The notes: generated by a model from the letters alone, not told the origin. Positions 33,325-42,030 are shown, numbered from the stretch's first letter. The stretch is 64,000 nt of DNA from Flavobacteriia bacterium (GCA_947450325.1 CANFUT010000015.1:32730-96729); one strand, 5' to 3'. Numbers and translations: made by a program.

Positions 33325-35436
33325 TTATTTTTTACCTTTAATATCCGTTCCAATTCTTTGCAAATAAGCAATCAATGCAATGATGTCTTTGTTTGGATAA
33401 GTTTCAATACCATCTTTTTTCAAACTTGCTGCAATTTTATTTGCTTGCTCCATCAAATCTTTGTTCGCAATTTTGTCGTATCCTTTTGGATAAGGAACAC
33501 CCAAAGTCATCATCGCTCTGATTTTTGCTGGCGTTGAACTTGTGTCGATATCGTCGTCTAACATCCAAGAGTAAGAAGGCATAATTGAACCTGGTGACAT
33601 ACTTGAAGGGTCTAACATGTGGTTGTAGTGCCAAGAATCTGGATATTTACCACCCACTCTATGTAAATCTGGACCTGTTCTTTTTGAACCCCATTGGAAT
33701 GGGTGATCGTAAACAAATTCACCTGCTTTAGAATATTCACCATAACGAGCTGTTTCAGATCTAAATGGTCGAATCATTTGAGAGTGGCAAGTATAACAGC
33801 CTTCTTTGATATACAAATCTCGTCCTTGAAGTTCCAATGGTGTATAAGGTTTCACACTTGAAATCGTTGGAACATTAGATTGCACTAAGAAAGTAGGAAC
33901 CATCTCAATTGCACCTCCGATGAGAATTACAACTAAACTCAAAACCAACATTTGAATTGGTTTACGCTCAATCCATCTGTGCCAGTGTTCGCCAGTATGT
34001 TTTGCGTATTTTTTTGGAAGTGGCGCCGCTTCAGCTTCTTCATTAGCAACAAAAGCACCCATTTTTACTGTTTTCACAATATTGTAAGCCATCAAGATGA
34101 AACCACTTAAGTATAAAAGTCCACCCAAAGAACGCGCAGCATACATTGGTTTGATTTGAATCACTGTTTCCAAGAAGTTTGGATATTTCAACATTCCTTC
34201 TTCTGTGAATTCTTTCCACATCAAACTTTGCATGAAACCAGCCCAGTACATCGGAATCGCATAGAAAAGAATTCCTAAAGTTCCCAACCAAAAGTGCCAG
34301 TTAGCCAATTTCTTAGAATATAATTCTGTTTTAAACATTCTTGGGATCAACCAATAGATGATACCGAATGTCAAGAAACCATTCCAACCAAGTGCTCCAA
34401 CGTGAACGTGTGCTACGATCCAATCCGTAAAGTGTGCAATCGCATTTACATTTTTCAATGATAACATTGGTCCTTCGAAAGTCGCCATACCATAAGCAGT
34501 AATCGCAACAACCAAGAATTTCAATACAACATCTTCACGTACTTTATCCCAAGCACCTCTTAAAGTCAACAATCCGTTGATCATACCTCCCCAAGATGGA
34601 GCGATTAACATCACAGAGAAAACTACTCCTAAAGATTGAGCCCAATCTGGTAAAGCTGTGTATAACAAGTGGTGAGGTCCAGCCCAGATGTACAAGAAAA
34701 TCAATGCCCAAAAGTGAACGATAGAAAGTCTGTAAGAATAAACTGGACGATTTGCCGCTTTTGGAATGAAATAATACATCAAACCTAAATAAGGTGTTGT
34801 CAAGAAAAATGCAACCGCATTGTGACCATACCACCATTGAACCAATGCATCTTGAACTCCTGCGTACCAAGAATAACTTTTCAAGAAACTTACTGGAAGT
34901 TCAAAAGAGTTAACAAGGTGTAAAACAGCAACAGTTACGAAAGTTGCAATGTAAAACCAAATCGCAACATACAAGTGTCTCTCTCTTCTTTTGATAATTG
35001 TTCCGAACATGTTCCAACCGAAAACAACCCAAATCAAAGTGATTGCGATGTCAATTGGCCATTCTAACTCTGCATATTCCTTTCCAGTTGTGATACCGAA
35101 AGGCAAAGTTAAAGCGGCTGCAACGATGATTAATTGCCATCCCCAAAAGTGAATTTTACTTAAGGTATCGCTAAACATACGGGCCTTACATAAACGTTGT
35201 AATGAATAATAAACACCCATAAAAATTCCATTTCCTACAAATGCGAAAATCACCGCATTGGTGTGTAATGGTCTCAATCGACCAAAAGTTGTGAAATTGG
35301 TCAAATTCAGCACTGGAAAAACTAGCTGAAGCGCCACCCAAAGTCCGACTGTCATCCCGATCAATCCCCAAATAATGGTGGCGTATGTAAATTGCTTTAC
35401 AATTTTGTTGTCATAGGAAAATTTTTCTACTTCCAT
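33325..35436 (-). CDS. ccoNO: cbb3-type cytochrome oxidase, fused CcoN-CcoO
   Basis: 703 residues joining the catalytic subunit CcoN (about residues 1-480, ~12 membrane helices) to the monoheme cytochrome CcoO (about 500-700). Heme-copper ligands are visible as His in RPLHTNAV, WWYGHNAVAFF, GPHHLLYT and the paired histidines of HVHVGALGWNG. The CcoO part has CYTCHSQ near residue 546 and the GTGPDLHRVGG-like segment (KRTGPDLHRVGG). The oxidase reduces oxygen at low oxygen tension while pumping protons. The fusion is known from many Bacteroidetes. It lies 10 bp after ccoS and 4 bp before the ccoQ ATG. Confidence 0.96.
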   Translation of the reverse strand: MEVEKFSYDNKIVKQFTYATIIWGLIGMTVGLWVALQLVFPVLNLTNFTTFGRLRPLHTNAVIFAFVGNGIFMGVYYSLQRLCKARMFSDTLSKIHFWGWQLIIVAAALTLPFGITTGKEYAELEWPIDIAITLIWVVFGWNMFGTIIKRRERHLYVAIWFYIATFVTVAVLHLVNSFELPVSFLKSYSWYAGVQDALVQWWYGHNAVAFFLTTPYLGLMYYFIPKAANRPVYSYRLSIVHFWALIFLYIWAGPHHLLYTALPDWAQSLGVVFSVMLIAPSWGGMINGLLTLRGAWDKVREDVVLKFLVVAITAYGMATFEGPMLSLKNVNAIAHFTDWIVAHVHVGALGWNGFLTFGIIYWLIPRMFKTELYSKKLANWHFWLGTLGILFYAIPMYWAGFMQSLMWKEFTEEGMLKYPNFLETVIQIKPMYAARSLGGLLYLSGFILMAYNIVKTVKMGAFVANEEAEAAPLPKKYAKHTGEHWHRWIERKPIQMLVLSLVVILIGGAIEMVPTFLVQSNVPTISSVKPYTPLELQGRDLYIKEGCYTCHSQMIRPFRSETARYGEYSKAGEFVYDHPFQWGSKRTGPDLHRVGGKYPDSWHYNHMLDPSSMSPGSIMPSYSWMLDDDIDTSSTPAKIRAMMTLGVPYPKGYDKIANKDLMEQANKIAASLKKDGIETYPNKDIIALIAYLQRIGTDIKGKK

Positions 35437-35445
35437 AAGTACAGA

Positions 35446-35616
35446 TTATTTATTATTTATTTCATTTTTAGTAACGACCTCGTTTTCAAAAAGAATACGG
35501 ACCGAAGGTGTGTAGTCATCTTCGTATTGACCTTTTCTCATTGCCCATAAAAAAGCAACTAAAAAGCCCGATGCGACGATTAAACTAATTCCGATTAAGA
35601 CGAATAATGCACTCAT
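35446..35616 (-). CDS. ccoS: cbb3 oxidase maturation protein CcoS
   Basis: 56 residues from the ATG at 35616. An earlier TTG at 35637 lies in the promoter -7 box and is rejected. The protein is MSALFVLIGISLIVASGFL then AFLWAMRKGQYEDDYTPS, with one membrane segment followed by the conserved GQYEDxxxP motif of the CcoS/FixS family, needed for cofactor insertion into cbb3 oxidase. It is the first gene of the ccoS-NO-Q-P unit, with a -7 box 19 bp upstream and an FNR-like palindrome further up. Confidence 0.92.
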   Translation of the reverse strand: MSALFVLIGISLIVASGFLVAFLWAMRKGQYEDDYTPSVRILFENEVVTKNEINNK

Positions 35617-35634
35617 TTTTCTTGTTTTACATGA

Positions 35635-35642
35635 CAAAGCTA
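35635..35642 (-). promoter_or_regulatory. -7 promoter element of the ccoS-ccoNOQP unit
   Basis: TAGCTTTG on the minus strand is a perfect TAnnTTTG. No TTG is found 19-21 bp upstream, which fits an activator-dependent promoter. Its last G is 58.5 bp from the centre of the palindrome at 35684-35703. Confidence 0.6.
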
Positions 35643-35683
35643 TCTCTGATTGGTTGGATGTAGCATGAGTGCTATCAGGAACG

Positions 35684-35703
35684 AAACTGACTTTTGTCAG
35701 TTT
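35684..35703. promoter_or_regulatory. FNR/CRP-like palindrome before ccoS
   Basis: AAACTGAC-TTTT-GTCAGTTT is a perfect dyad with 8-bp arms and a 4-bp spacer. TGAC-N4-GTCA has the geometry of CRP/FNR-family sites. A second TGAC-N4-GTCA at 39108-39121 has the identical distance to its own -7 box. The likely binder is the receiver-CRP fusion encoded at 40387. Confidence 0.65.
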
Positions 35704-36161
35704 TTGATTTTACCGTTTTGAAACCACCTGATAAACAAACTTTTAACATTTGTTCACAAAGATTAAATTGTCATTTTTTTGTCATTGATTTATTTTTTCA
35801 ATCTTTTTATGGCATAAACCAATCCTCCAAGTCCAAATCTTGAACAGTAAATTCTTAGCAACAGCGATGAATCAATTTGTTAAAGATGATTTATAAATTG
35901 CGGACCTAAATTTCTTGTTCTAGACTTCCGGCCTTGGAAGAAAGGGTTTTAAAAGTGAACTGAAAATGTAGACTTTTGGAGGAAGCTACGCAGTGTCAAC
36001 GGAGTAGATCACCGACAAAATCACGTTTTCAGAAGCTATTAAAATAAAGCGCTTGACGCAAGAATTATATTTCGTACGAAAATCTGCGCTTTAACTTGAT
36101 GACTCAGCCTTGATTTTTGGGTTCGTTTTGATCAAGCAAAAGGAACAAGAACTAATTTTAT
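35704..36161. other. Gene-free interval between ccoS and ccoI
   Basis: No gene is supported. From 35920 to 36150 there are several short dyads: CTTCCGGCCTTGGAAG-like at 35925, AAGCGC...GCGCTT enclosing 36050-36093, and CTTGAT...ATCAAG around 36112-36136. The segment from about 35980 to 36155 resembles a degenerate Bacteroidetes intergenic repeat I recall, but no second copy is in the window. Confidence 0.5.
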
Positions 36162-38576
36162 TTAAAGTCTTTTGAATCTCGCAATAACGCTAGTCGAAAC
36201 CGTCGTCAACAACACAATCGAAATTGAACTTGCTGGCATCAATATCGCTGCGACAACTGGTGAAAGAATTCCTTGAACAGCGAAAGCCAAACCGACAATG
36301 TTATAGATCAAAGAAATCACGAAAGTGGCTATAATCACTTTTTTACCAGATTTCGCCAATTGAATGAACGCTGGAATTTTGTCAAATGAACTTCCATCCA
36401 AAATCGCATCGCACGCTGGAGAGAAATTATTGGTGTCGTCTGAAACCGCAATTCCAATGTTACTTTGTCGCAAAGCACCTGCATCATTCAATCCATCGCC
36501 AATCATCATCACTTGGTGATTGCTGTCGCGCAAATTTTGCACAAACTGCATTTTTTCGTCTGGTTTCTGATTGAAAAGCAAGGTTGATTTTTCTCCAAAA
36601 ATGGTTTCCAAATTCTCCTTTTCTGCATCGTTGTCTCCTGAAATCAATTTCAAATCAAAATCTCTTCTCAATGATTTCACCAATTGATTCAATCCTGGTC
36701 TGTATGCGTTTTTGAAATTGAAGAAACCAATTACTTCTCCATCAATCATCAAAAATACTTTGGTAGATAAATTGTCTTTCGCGCGCTCATTTCCTGTTAC
36801 CAAAAACTCTGAACCTAAAATCACATATTTTCCAGCTACGATTCCTCGGATTCCTTTTCCAAGCAATTCTTCAAATTCACTGACGTGAAACTTTTTGTTG
36901 GTCGAAAATTGATCGTAGATTTTTCTACTCAAAGGATGCGATGATTGTGCCGCCAAGGAAGTAATCATGTCCAACTCAACTTCTGATAATTTTGGACCCA
37001 CAAATTCAACAGTCGAACCGTGCGTAATTGTTCCTGTTTTGTCAAAAATGACTGTATCCGTTTTCGCCAATTGATCGATAACTCCAGCGTTTTTTAAGTA
37101 AAACTTATTTCTCCCCAACACCCTCAAAATGTTTCCATTGGCAAAAGTGGTGGTCAATAATAATCCACAAGGACAAGCGACAATTAAAACAGCTGTCAAC
37201 GCATTCAAGGCTTTAGAACTGTCGTTCATCAACCAAAAAGCGCCTGAAATCACCGAAGTGGAAAGGACAACAATCGTGAAATATTTATTGATTTTATCGA
37301 CAAATGTTTGGTGTGCTGAAATCGTTGCTTCCGCTTGGTCTTGGTTCCACAACTGCGTCAAATAACTTTGTGAAGTTGGATTAATAACTTCCAATTCAAC
37401 TGCGCCATCTAATTGTTTTCCGCCGGCATAAATCAATTCGCCTGCTACTTTTTTCACTGGTGCTGATTCTCCTGTAATAAAACTGTAATCAATGTGCGAT
37501 TGAATGCTCATTAAAATAGAATCCGATGGAATCAATTCGTTGTTTCTTATCAAAATGCGATCGCCTTTTTTCAATTCTGAAACTGGAATATTGACTTCTT
37601 TCCCATTTTCTTTTTTCACCGTCACTCCTACTGGAAAATACGATTTGTAATCACGTTCAAACGAAAGTGTTTCGTAAGTTCTCGTTTGGAAATAACGTCC
37701 AAGCAACATGAAAAACACAATTCCAGACATTGAATCCATGTAACCTGCGCCTGTTTGACTCAAAATTTCATAAATGCTTCGTGAAAAAGTGACCAAAATC
37801 GCCAAGGCAATCGGCGCATCGATGTTCAAATATCTGTAGCGAATACTTCTCCATGCGGAAACGAAAAATTCCGACGCACTGTAGAAGAATACAGGCAACG
37901 ATAAAAACAAATTCAAATAGCCAAAAAAGTGACTTAAATTTTTCTGCTCATGGAAATTCCCAAAAGCAAAATACTCAGGAAAACTAAGCATCATGATATT
38001 TCCAAAACAAAATCCCGCCAAACCAATTTTCAATACTTGGTTTTTGTTGGTTTTCTTTTCGGTTTTTTCTTCTAAATCATTCAAATTAATCAATGGCTCG
38101 TAACCAATGTGCGCCATCAAAGTGGCCACTTCCGACAATTTCACCAATTTTGGATCAAAAATCATCGTTGCTTCTTTTCTCAAAAAGTTGACATTTGAAC
38201 TGACAATTCCAGGATTCAATCGGTGTAGATTTTCCAACAACCAAATGCAAGAACTGCAATGGATTTTAGGAATGAAAAAAGTGATGTGAACTTGATTTTC
38301 ATCCGAAAAACGGACCAATTTACTGCTGATGTTTTCGTTGTCTAAATAATCGTATTTCCCTGAATTGATGACTTTTCCTAGCGTAATTCCAGGATTTTCG
38401 TTTAAGTTGTAATACGTACACATGCTGTTTTCTTTCAGCAAATCGTACACTGTTTTACAGCCATCGCAACAAAATTCTTTTTCATCAAAATGAACGATTT
38501 CAGATTGACAACTTTCACCACAGTGGTAACAAGCTACCTTTTGTGATTCATCTATTTTATATTCTTTAAACTCCAT
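36162..38576 (-). CDS. ccoI: Copper-translocating P-type ATPase for cbb3 assembly (CcoI/FixI)
   Basis: 804 residues from the ATG at 38576; the frame opens earlier only at a TTG at 38594. N-terminal Cys-rich region (YHCGESC, FCCDGCKTVYDLL) and a heavy-metal-associated domain with IHCSSCIWLLENL. Eight membrane segments carry the metal-channel CPC (VACPCGLLLTTTF, about residue 468) and the phosphorylation site DKTGTITHG (about 510), with TGES and GDGLNDAGAL also present. CcoI exports copper for the CuB site of cbb3 oxidase. It lies 48 bp after the 137-aa companion gene and probably shares its FNR-regulated promoter. Confidence 0.93.
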   Translation of the reverse strand: MEFKEYKIDESQKVACYHCGESCQSEIVHFDEKEFCCDGCKTVYDLLKENSMCTYYNLNENPGITLGKVINSGKYDYLDNENISSKLVRFSDENQVHITFFIPKIHCSSCIWLLENLHRLNPGIVSSNVNFLRKEATMIFDPKLVKLSEVATLMAHIGYEPLINLNDLEEKTEKKTNKNQVLKIGLAGFCFGNIMMLSFPEYFAFGNFHEQKNLSHFFGYLNLFLSLPVFFYSASEFFVSAWRSIRYRYLNIDAPIALAILVTFSRSIYEILSQTGAGYMDSMSGIVFFMLLGRYFQTRTYETLSFERDYKSYFPVGVTVKKENGKEVNIPVSELKKGDRILIRNNELIPSDSILMSIQSHIDYSFITGESAPVKKVAGELIYAGGKQLDGAVELEVINPTSQSYLTQLWNQDQAEATISAHQTFVDKINKYFTIVVLSTSVISGAFWLMNDSSKALNALTAVLIVACPCGLLLTTTFANGNILRVLGRNKFYLKNAGVIDQLAKTDTVIFDKTGTITHGSTVEFVGPKLSEVELDMITSLAAQSSHPLSRKIYDQFSTNKKFHVSEFEELLGKGIRGIVAGKYVILGSEFLVTGNERAKDNLSTKVFLMIDGEVIGFFNFKNAYRPGLNQLVKSLRRDFDLKLISGDNDAEKENLETIFGEKSTLLFNQKPDEKMQFVQNLRDSNHQVMMIGDGLNDAGALRQSNIGIAVSDDTNNFSPACDAILDGSSFDKIPAFIQLAKSGKKVIIATFVISLIYNIVGLAFAVQGILSPVVAAILMPASSISIVLLTTVSTSVIARFKRL

Positions 38577-38624
38577 GTTGAGCGGATTTATCAAATGTTC
38601 AAATTGCTTCAGTCACTCGAAAAA

Positions 38625-39038
38625 CTAGCGTTGTTCTCTAAATTGATCAAAATCTTCTTGCGGTTCTTCCAGACTTCTGTCCATTTCTTCGCCGTGACGA
38701 TTTTGCTCCGAAAGTGTCCAATGATTGGTTTCAATCGTTTGTAACCAAAGATTTCCTGATTTTCTATACAATTGAATTGGAATTTGAAATTCATCTAAAA
38801 ACTGATTTTCAAGTGTATCTACTTTCACGTGACCATTTACATTCACCATTCCTGAATGACCTAGTACATACAATTCTCCCAAAGTTTGATTGTGGTTCTC
38901 AATTCTATTTTCCTTTGAAAACAAATCAGTTGCAACCGAACTTAAACCAAAAAACTGAAGCGTTAAATACGGAAACTTGTGGTTGAATTCATCTTGAATT
39001 TCCTTGATTGTTCTTGAACTTGCTATTTCGATTTCCAT
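38625..39038 (-). CDS. Conserved protein of unknown function cotranscribed with ccoI
   Basis: 137 residues, soluble, no signal peptide. The N-terminus MEIEIASSRTIKEIQDEFNHKFPYLTLQFF looks like a small alpha/beta fold with a conserved GELYVLG and LENQFLDEFQIPIQLYRKSGNLWLQT core. The tail (QNRHGEEMDRSLEEP...) is acidic and probably disordered. I do not recognise a named family. It is the first gene of a unit with ccoI (30-48 bp gap), and its promoter carries the same palindrome-to-box spacing as the ccoS promoter, so it probably serves cbb3 assembly, redox adaptation or the regulator itself. Confidence 0.75.
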   Translation of the reverse strand: MEIEIASSRTIKEIQDEFNHKFPYLTLQFFGLSSVATDLFSKENRIENHNQTLGELYVLGHSGMVNVNGHVKVDTLENQFLDEFQIPIQLYRKSGNLWLQTIETNHWTLSEQNRHGEEMDRSLEEPQEDFDQFREQR

Positions 39039-39055
39039 GATTCTTAATTTTTAGA

Positions 39056-39063
39056 CAAAATTG
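39056..39063 (-). promoter_or_regulatory. -7 promoter element of the companion-ccoI unit
   Basis: CAATTTTG on the minus strand matches TAnnTTTG except for the first base and ends 17 bp before the ATG at 39038. Its last G lies 58.5 bp from the centre of the 39108-39121 palindrome, the same as at ccoS. Confidence 0.5.
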
Positions 39064-39107
39064 CCGCTTATCTAATGGAAAAGAAATGAGTGTACTCAAT
39101 GGCAAAC

Positions 39108-39121
39108 ATGACAAATGTCAT
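39108..39121. promoter_or_regulatory. FNR/CRP-like palindrome between ccoI unit and sensor kinase
   Basis: ATGAC-AAAT-GTCAT is a dyad of TGAC-N4-GTCA form, located in the divergent gap between the companion-ccoI unit and the histidine kinase gene. It could activate the former, and could also adjust the kinase-regulator operon (autoregulation). Confidence 0.6.
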
Positions 39122-39168
39122 TTTTAATTAAAAATCAAAAAAATATCTTCGCGGTTTGTCAAAATCCT

Positions 39169-39176
39169 TAAATTCG
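39169..39176 (+). promoter_or_regulatory. -7 promoter element of the sensor kinase operon
   Basis: TAAATTCG, one mismatch from TAnnTTTG and the same variant as at acn. It places transcription start at about 39180, which argues for translation from the ATG at 39203 rather than 39179. Confidence 0.4.
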
Positions 39177-39202
39177 CAATGAATATATCTTCGATAAAAA
39201 AT

Positions 39203-40384
39203 ATGGAAAGTAAAGAAGGCACGGATGCGCTTTTTCTGTTCGCTGCGGAAGGAATTTTGGTAGTGAATGGCGAGAGTGAAATCACCAGGGTGAATCCGAG
39301 TGCTGAAAAACTTTTCGGCTATGAAAAAGGTGAACTAATCGGTCAAAAAATCGAGATATTAATTCCACGCAGATTGGCGGAAAAACACGTTCATCAGCGA
39401 AATGATTACAACGACCATCCCAAAGCTAGAACCATGGGAAGCGGACGTGAACTTTTCGGCTTGAAAAAAGATGGAAAAGAATTTCCGCTTGAAATCAGTT
39501 TGAGTCCTTATACTTCGGAAGGGAAAAATTTTGTCATCGCTTTTATTGTTGATATCACATTGAGAAAACAAGCCGAGGAAAAATTGAAAAATTATTCTGA
39601 TGAGCTAGAAAAACAAGTGCGAAATCGTACCTTGATCCTTGAAGAAGCTGTTGAACAATTGGAAATCACGAAGCTTGAATTACACAATTCACTTGAAAAA
39701 GAAAGAGAATTGAACGAATTGAAAACGCGCTTTGTTTCCATGGCTTCACATGAATTTAGAACGCCACTTACGACGATGTTGACTTCCCTTTCATTGGTTA
39801 CCAAATATGGTGAAAACAACGACAAATCGAGTCAAGCGAAACATGTAGGGAAAATCAAAAGTTCGATTCACAATTTGACAGATATTTTGAATGATTTCCT
39901 TTCTGTCAGTAAATTGGAAGAAGGAAAAATTGAGAATTTACCTGAAATGCTAAATATTCAAACCTATATTTCTGACATTATTTCGGAAATGGAGTTTTTA
40001 GCGGTGAACAATCAAGTGATTCAATACAACCACACAGGAGAATCCATCGGGAATTTGGATAAAAAACTATTGAAAAACATTCTTTTCAATCTGATTTCCA
40101 ATGCAATTAAATTTTCTCCAGAAGGTGGAATCATCGACGTTAAATCAGCAATTGAAGATTCAAAATTCAAAATTTCCGTGCAAGATCATGGAATCGGAAT
40201 TTCTAAAGAAGATCAAAAACACTTATTCGAACGCTTTTTCCGCGGACACAACGCTACGCACATTCAAGGCACTGGACTGGGTTTGAGCATCATCGCCAAA
40301 TACGCAGAATTGATGAATGGAACCATCGATTTTGAAAGCCAAGAAAATAAAGGAACAACATTTACCATCATTATACCACAATAA
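39203..40384 (+). CDS. PAS-domain sensor histidine kinase
   Basis: 393 residues from the ATG at 39203; an in-frame ATG at 39179 coincides with the predicted transcription start. A single PAS domain (about residues 10-120) is followed by a coiled coil, an HisKA helix with the phospho-acceptor in ASHEFRTPL (His183), and a HATPase with NLISNAIKFSPEGG, DHGIGISKEDQ and GTGLGLSI. There is no membrane segment, so it is cytosolic. In the PAS domain a His in LIPRRLAEKH aligns by eye with the heme-binding His of FixL, but this PAS subtype often has that His without heme. The regulator gene begins 2 bp after the stop, so the two form a two-component pair. Confidence 0.9.
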   Translation: MESKEGTDALFLFAAEGILVVNGESEITRVNPSAEKLFGYEKGELIGQKIEILIPRRLAEKHVHQRNDYNDHPKARTMGSGRELFGLKKDGKEFPLEISLSPYTSEGKNFVIAFIVDITLRKQAEEKLKNYSDELEKQVRNRTLILEEAVEQLEITKLELHNSLEKERELNELKTRFVSMASHEFRTPLTTMLTSLSLVTKYGENNDKSSQAKHVGKIKSSIHNLTDILNDFLSVSKLEEGKIENLPEMLNIQTYISDIISEMEFLAVNNQVIQYNHTGESIGNLDKKLLKNILFNLISNAIKFSPEGGIIDVKSAIEDSKFKISVQDHGIGISKEDQKHLFERFFRGHNATHIQGTGLGLSIIAKYAELMNGTIDFESQENKGTTFTIIIPQ

Positions 40385-40386
40385 CA

Positions 40387-41445
40387 ATGAAGAAAATTCT
40401 GCTGATCGAAGACAATCCAGATGTGAGAGAAAATACATCCGAAATTTTGATGTTGGCGCAATATGATGTAATCACTGCTGTCAACGGAAAAGAAGGCGTA
40501 GAATTGGCGCAACAACATCAGCCAGATTTGATTATTTGTGACATTATGATGCCCGTACTTGATGGTCACGGCGTTCTGCACATGCTTTCTAAAAACGAAA
40601 ATACTGCGAGCATTCCTTTCATCTTTTTGACTGCCAAAGCAGAAAGAAGTGATTTCAGAAAAGGAATGGAAATGGGCGCAGACGATTATTTGACGAAACC
40701 TTTTGACGACGTTGAATTGTTGAATGCCATCGAAATTCGCTTGAAGAAAAATGACATTTTAAAGAAAGAATTTACCAAAAACTTGCACGGAATCAACGAT
40801 TTCATTCAAGAAGCCAAAGGAATTGATTCTTTGAAAAAATTGTCGGAAGAACGCGACATTCGATTGTACAAAAAGAAAGACGAAATTTTCAGAGAAGGAA
40901 ATTATCCGAAGGGAATTTATTTCATTCACAAAGGAAAAGTGAAATCTTACCAAACGAATGAATTGGGGAAAGAATTGATCACCGAATTGCACAATGAAGG
41001 CGACTTTTTTGGATTCATTTCTCTGTTGAAAGACGAAAAATACAACAGTTCGGCAACCGCTTTGGAAGATTCTGAAATTTACATGATTCCAAAAGAAGAC
41101 TTTTTTGCGCTGATTTATAAAAACGCGGAAGTTTCCAAAAAATTCATTGAAATCCTTTCAGACAATTTGATTGAAAAGGAAAAACAATTGGTGAAATTGG
41201 CTTACAATTCTGTGCGAAAAAGAGTCGCGGAAGCGCTGGTAAATCTTTCGGATAAATACAAAAAAGAAGACGAAACCACTTTCAGCATGAATGTTTCGAG
41301 AGAAGATTTAGCGAATTTGGTAGGAACGGCGACTGAAACCGTGATTCGAACATTGAGCGATTTCAAAGAAGAAAAATACATCGAAGTTTCCGGCGGAAAA
41401 ATCACCATTTTGAATTACGAAAAATTGGCGGGATTGAAGAATTAA
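40387..41445 (+). CDS. Response regulator: receiver domain fused to CRP/FNR-type DNA-binding protein
   Basis: 352 residues. The receiver domain (1-120) has the acidic pair near residue 9, phospho-acceptor Asp52 (LIICDIMMPVLDG), the switch Thr and Lys104 (LTKPFDD). After a linker, residues about 150-265 form a cyclic-nucleotide-binding-like barrel (IYFIHKGKVKSYQ, EGDFFGFISLL), and the C-terminus is a Crp HTH with VSREDLANLVGTATETVIRTLSDF. No Cys cluster of the FNR type is seen, so oxygen sensing would come through phosphorylation by the kinase. The TGAC-N4-GTCA palindromes at 35684 and 39108 are the obvious candidate targets. Confidence 0.92.
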   Translation: MKKILLIEDNPDVRENTSEILMLAQYDVITAVNGKEGVELAQQHQPDLIICDIMMPVLDGHGVLHMLSKNENTASIPFIFLTAKAERSDFRKGMEMGADDYLTKPFDDVELLNAIEIRLKKNDILKKEFTKNLHGINDFIQEAKGIDSLKKLSEERDIRLYKKKDEIFREGNYPKGIYFIHKGKVKSYQTNELGKELITELHNEGDFFGFISLLKDEKYNSSATALEDSEIYMIPKEDFFALIYKNAEVSKKFIEILSDNLIEKEKQLVKLAYNSVRKRVAEALVNLSDKYKKEDETTFSMNVSREDLANLVGTATETVIRTLSDFKEEKYIEVSGGKITILNYEKLAGLKN

Positions 41446-41494
41446 AGATTTAAAAGAAATTCAATATTTTTTTTGACTTAACTTAACAAAACCA

Positions 41495-42007
41495 ATGGAA
41501 AAAAATATCCTCTTCAGCGAAAAGCAAAAATTCAACCAGTGGTGGGTTTGGAGCTTTTTTGTCATCACAACTGGACTCTTCCTCTATGGTTGCGTCCAAC
41601 AACTCATCTACAAAATCCCTTTTGGCGACAATTCCATGAGCGACAGCGGATTGATTTTTAGCACAATTGCCATTTCATCGATTTCAGCGTTGTTTTTTGT
41701 GTTTAGATTAGAAACCAACATCACCGAAGAAGCCATTTACCTGCGCTTTTTTCCTTTGCATTTGAAATACAGAAAATACCTGTGGACCGACATCGAAACC
41801 GCCGAAGTGCGACAATACAAACCGATCCTCGAATACGGCGGCTACGGAATCCGTGGTTTTGGCAACAATCGCGCTTTCAATATTGCAGGAAAACAAGGTT
41901 TGCAACTCGTTTTCAAAGATGGTCGAAAATTGCTCATCGGCACGCAAAAAGCGGATCAACTCATTGAAATACTGAACAGTCAACCATTTCAAAATAAAAA
42001 CGTCTAA
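41495..42007 (+). CDS. Membrane protein with PH-like C-terminal domain
   Basis: 170 residues. Two membrane segments (WWVWSFFVITTGLFLYG and IFSTIAISSISALFFVF, about residues 16-32 and 50-68) are followed by a beta-rich domain with WTDIETAEVRQYKPILEYGGYGIR and LQLVFKDGRKLLIGTQKADQL, which has the pattern of a PH-like domain used in bacterial membrane proteins. I recall similar uncharacterised Bacteroidetes proteins. Function unknown. It lies 49 bp after the regulator and 23 bp before the T9SS protein gene on the same strand. Confidence 0.8.
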   Translation: MEKNILFSEKQKFNQWWVWSFFVITTGLFLYGCVQQLIYKIPFGDNSMSDSGLIFSTIAISSISALFFVFRLETNITEEAIYLRFFPLHLKYRKYLWTDIETAEVRQYKPILEYGGYGIRGFGNNRAFNIAGKQGLQLVFKDGRKLLIGTQKADQLIEILNSQPFQNKNV

Positions 42008-42030
42008 ATAGAAATTCAAAATCTTAAACC

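Noticed and set aside
33165..33371. 68-codon minus-strand frame across the ccoNO-ccoQ junction
   Set aside because: It overlaps the end of ccoNO and is the out-of-frame reading created by the base insertion in ccoQ; the product resembles nothing, while the corrected frame is CcoQ.
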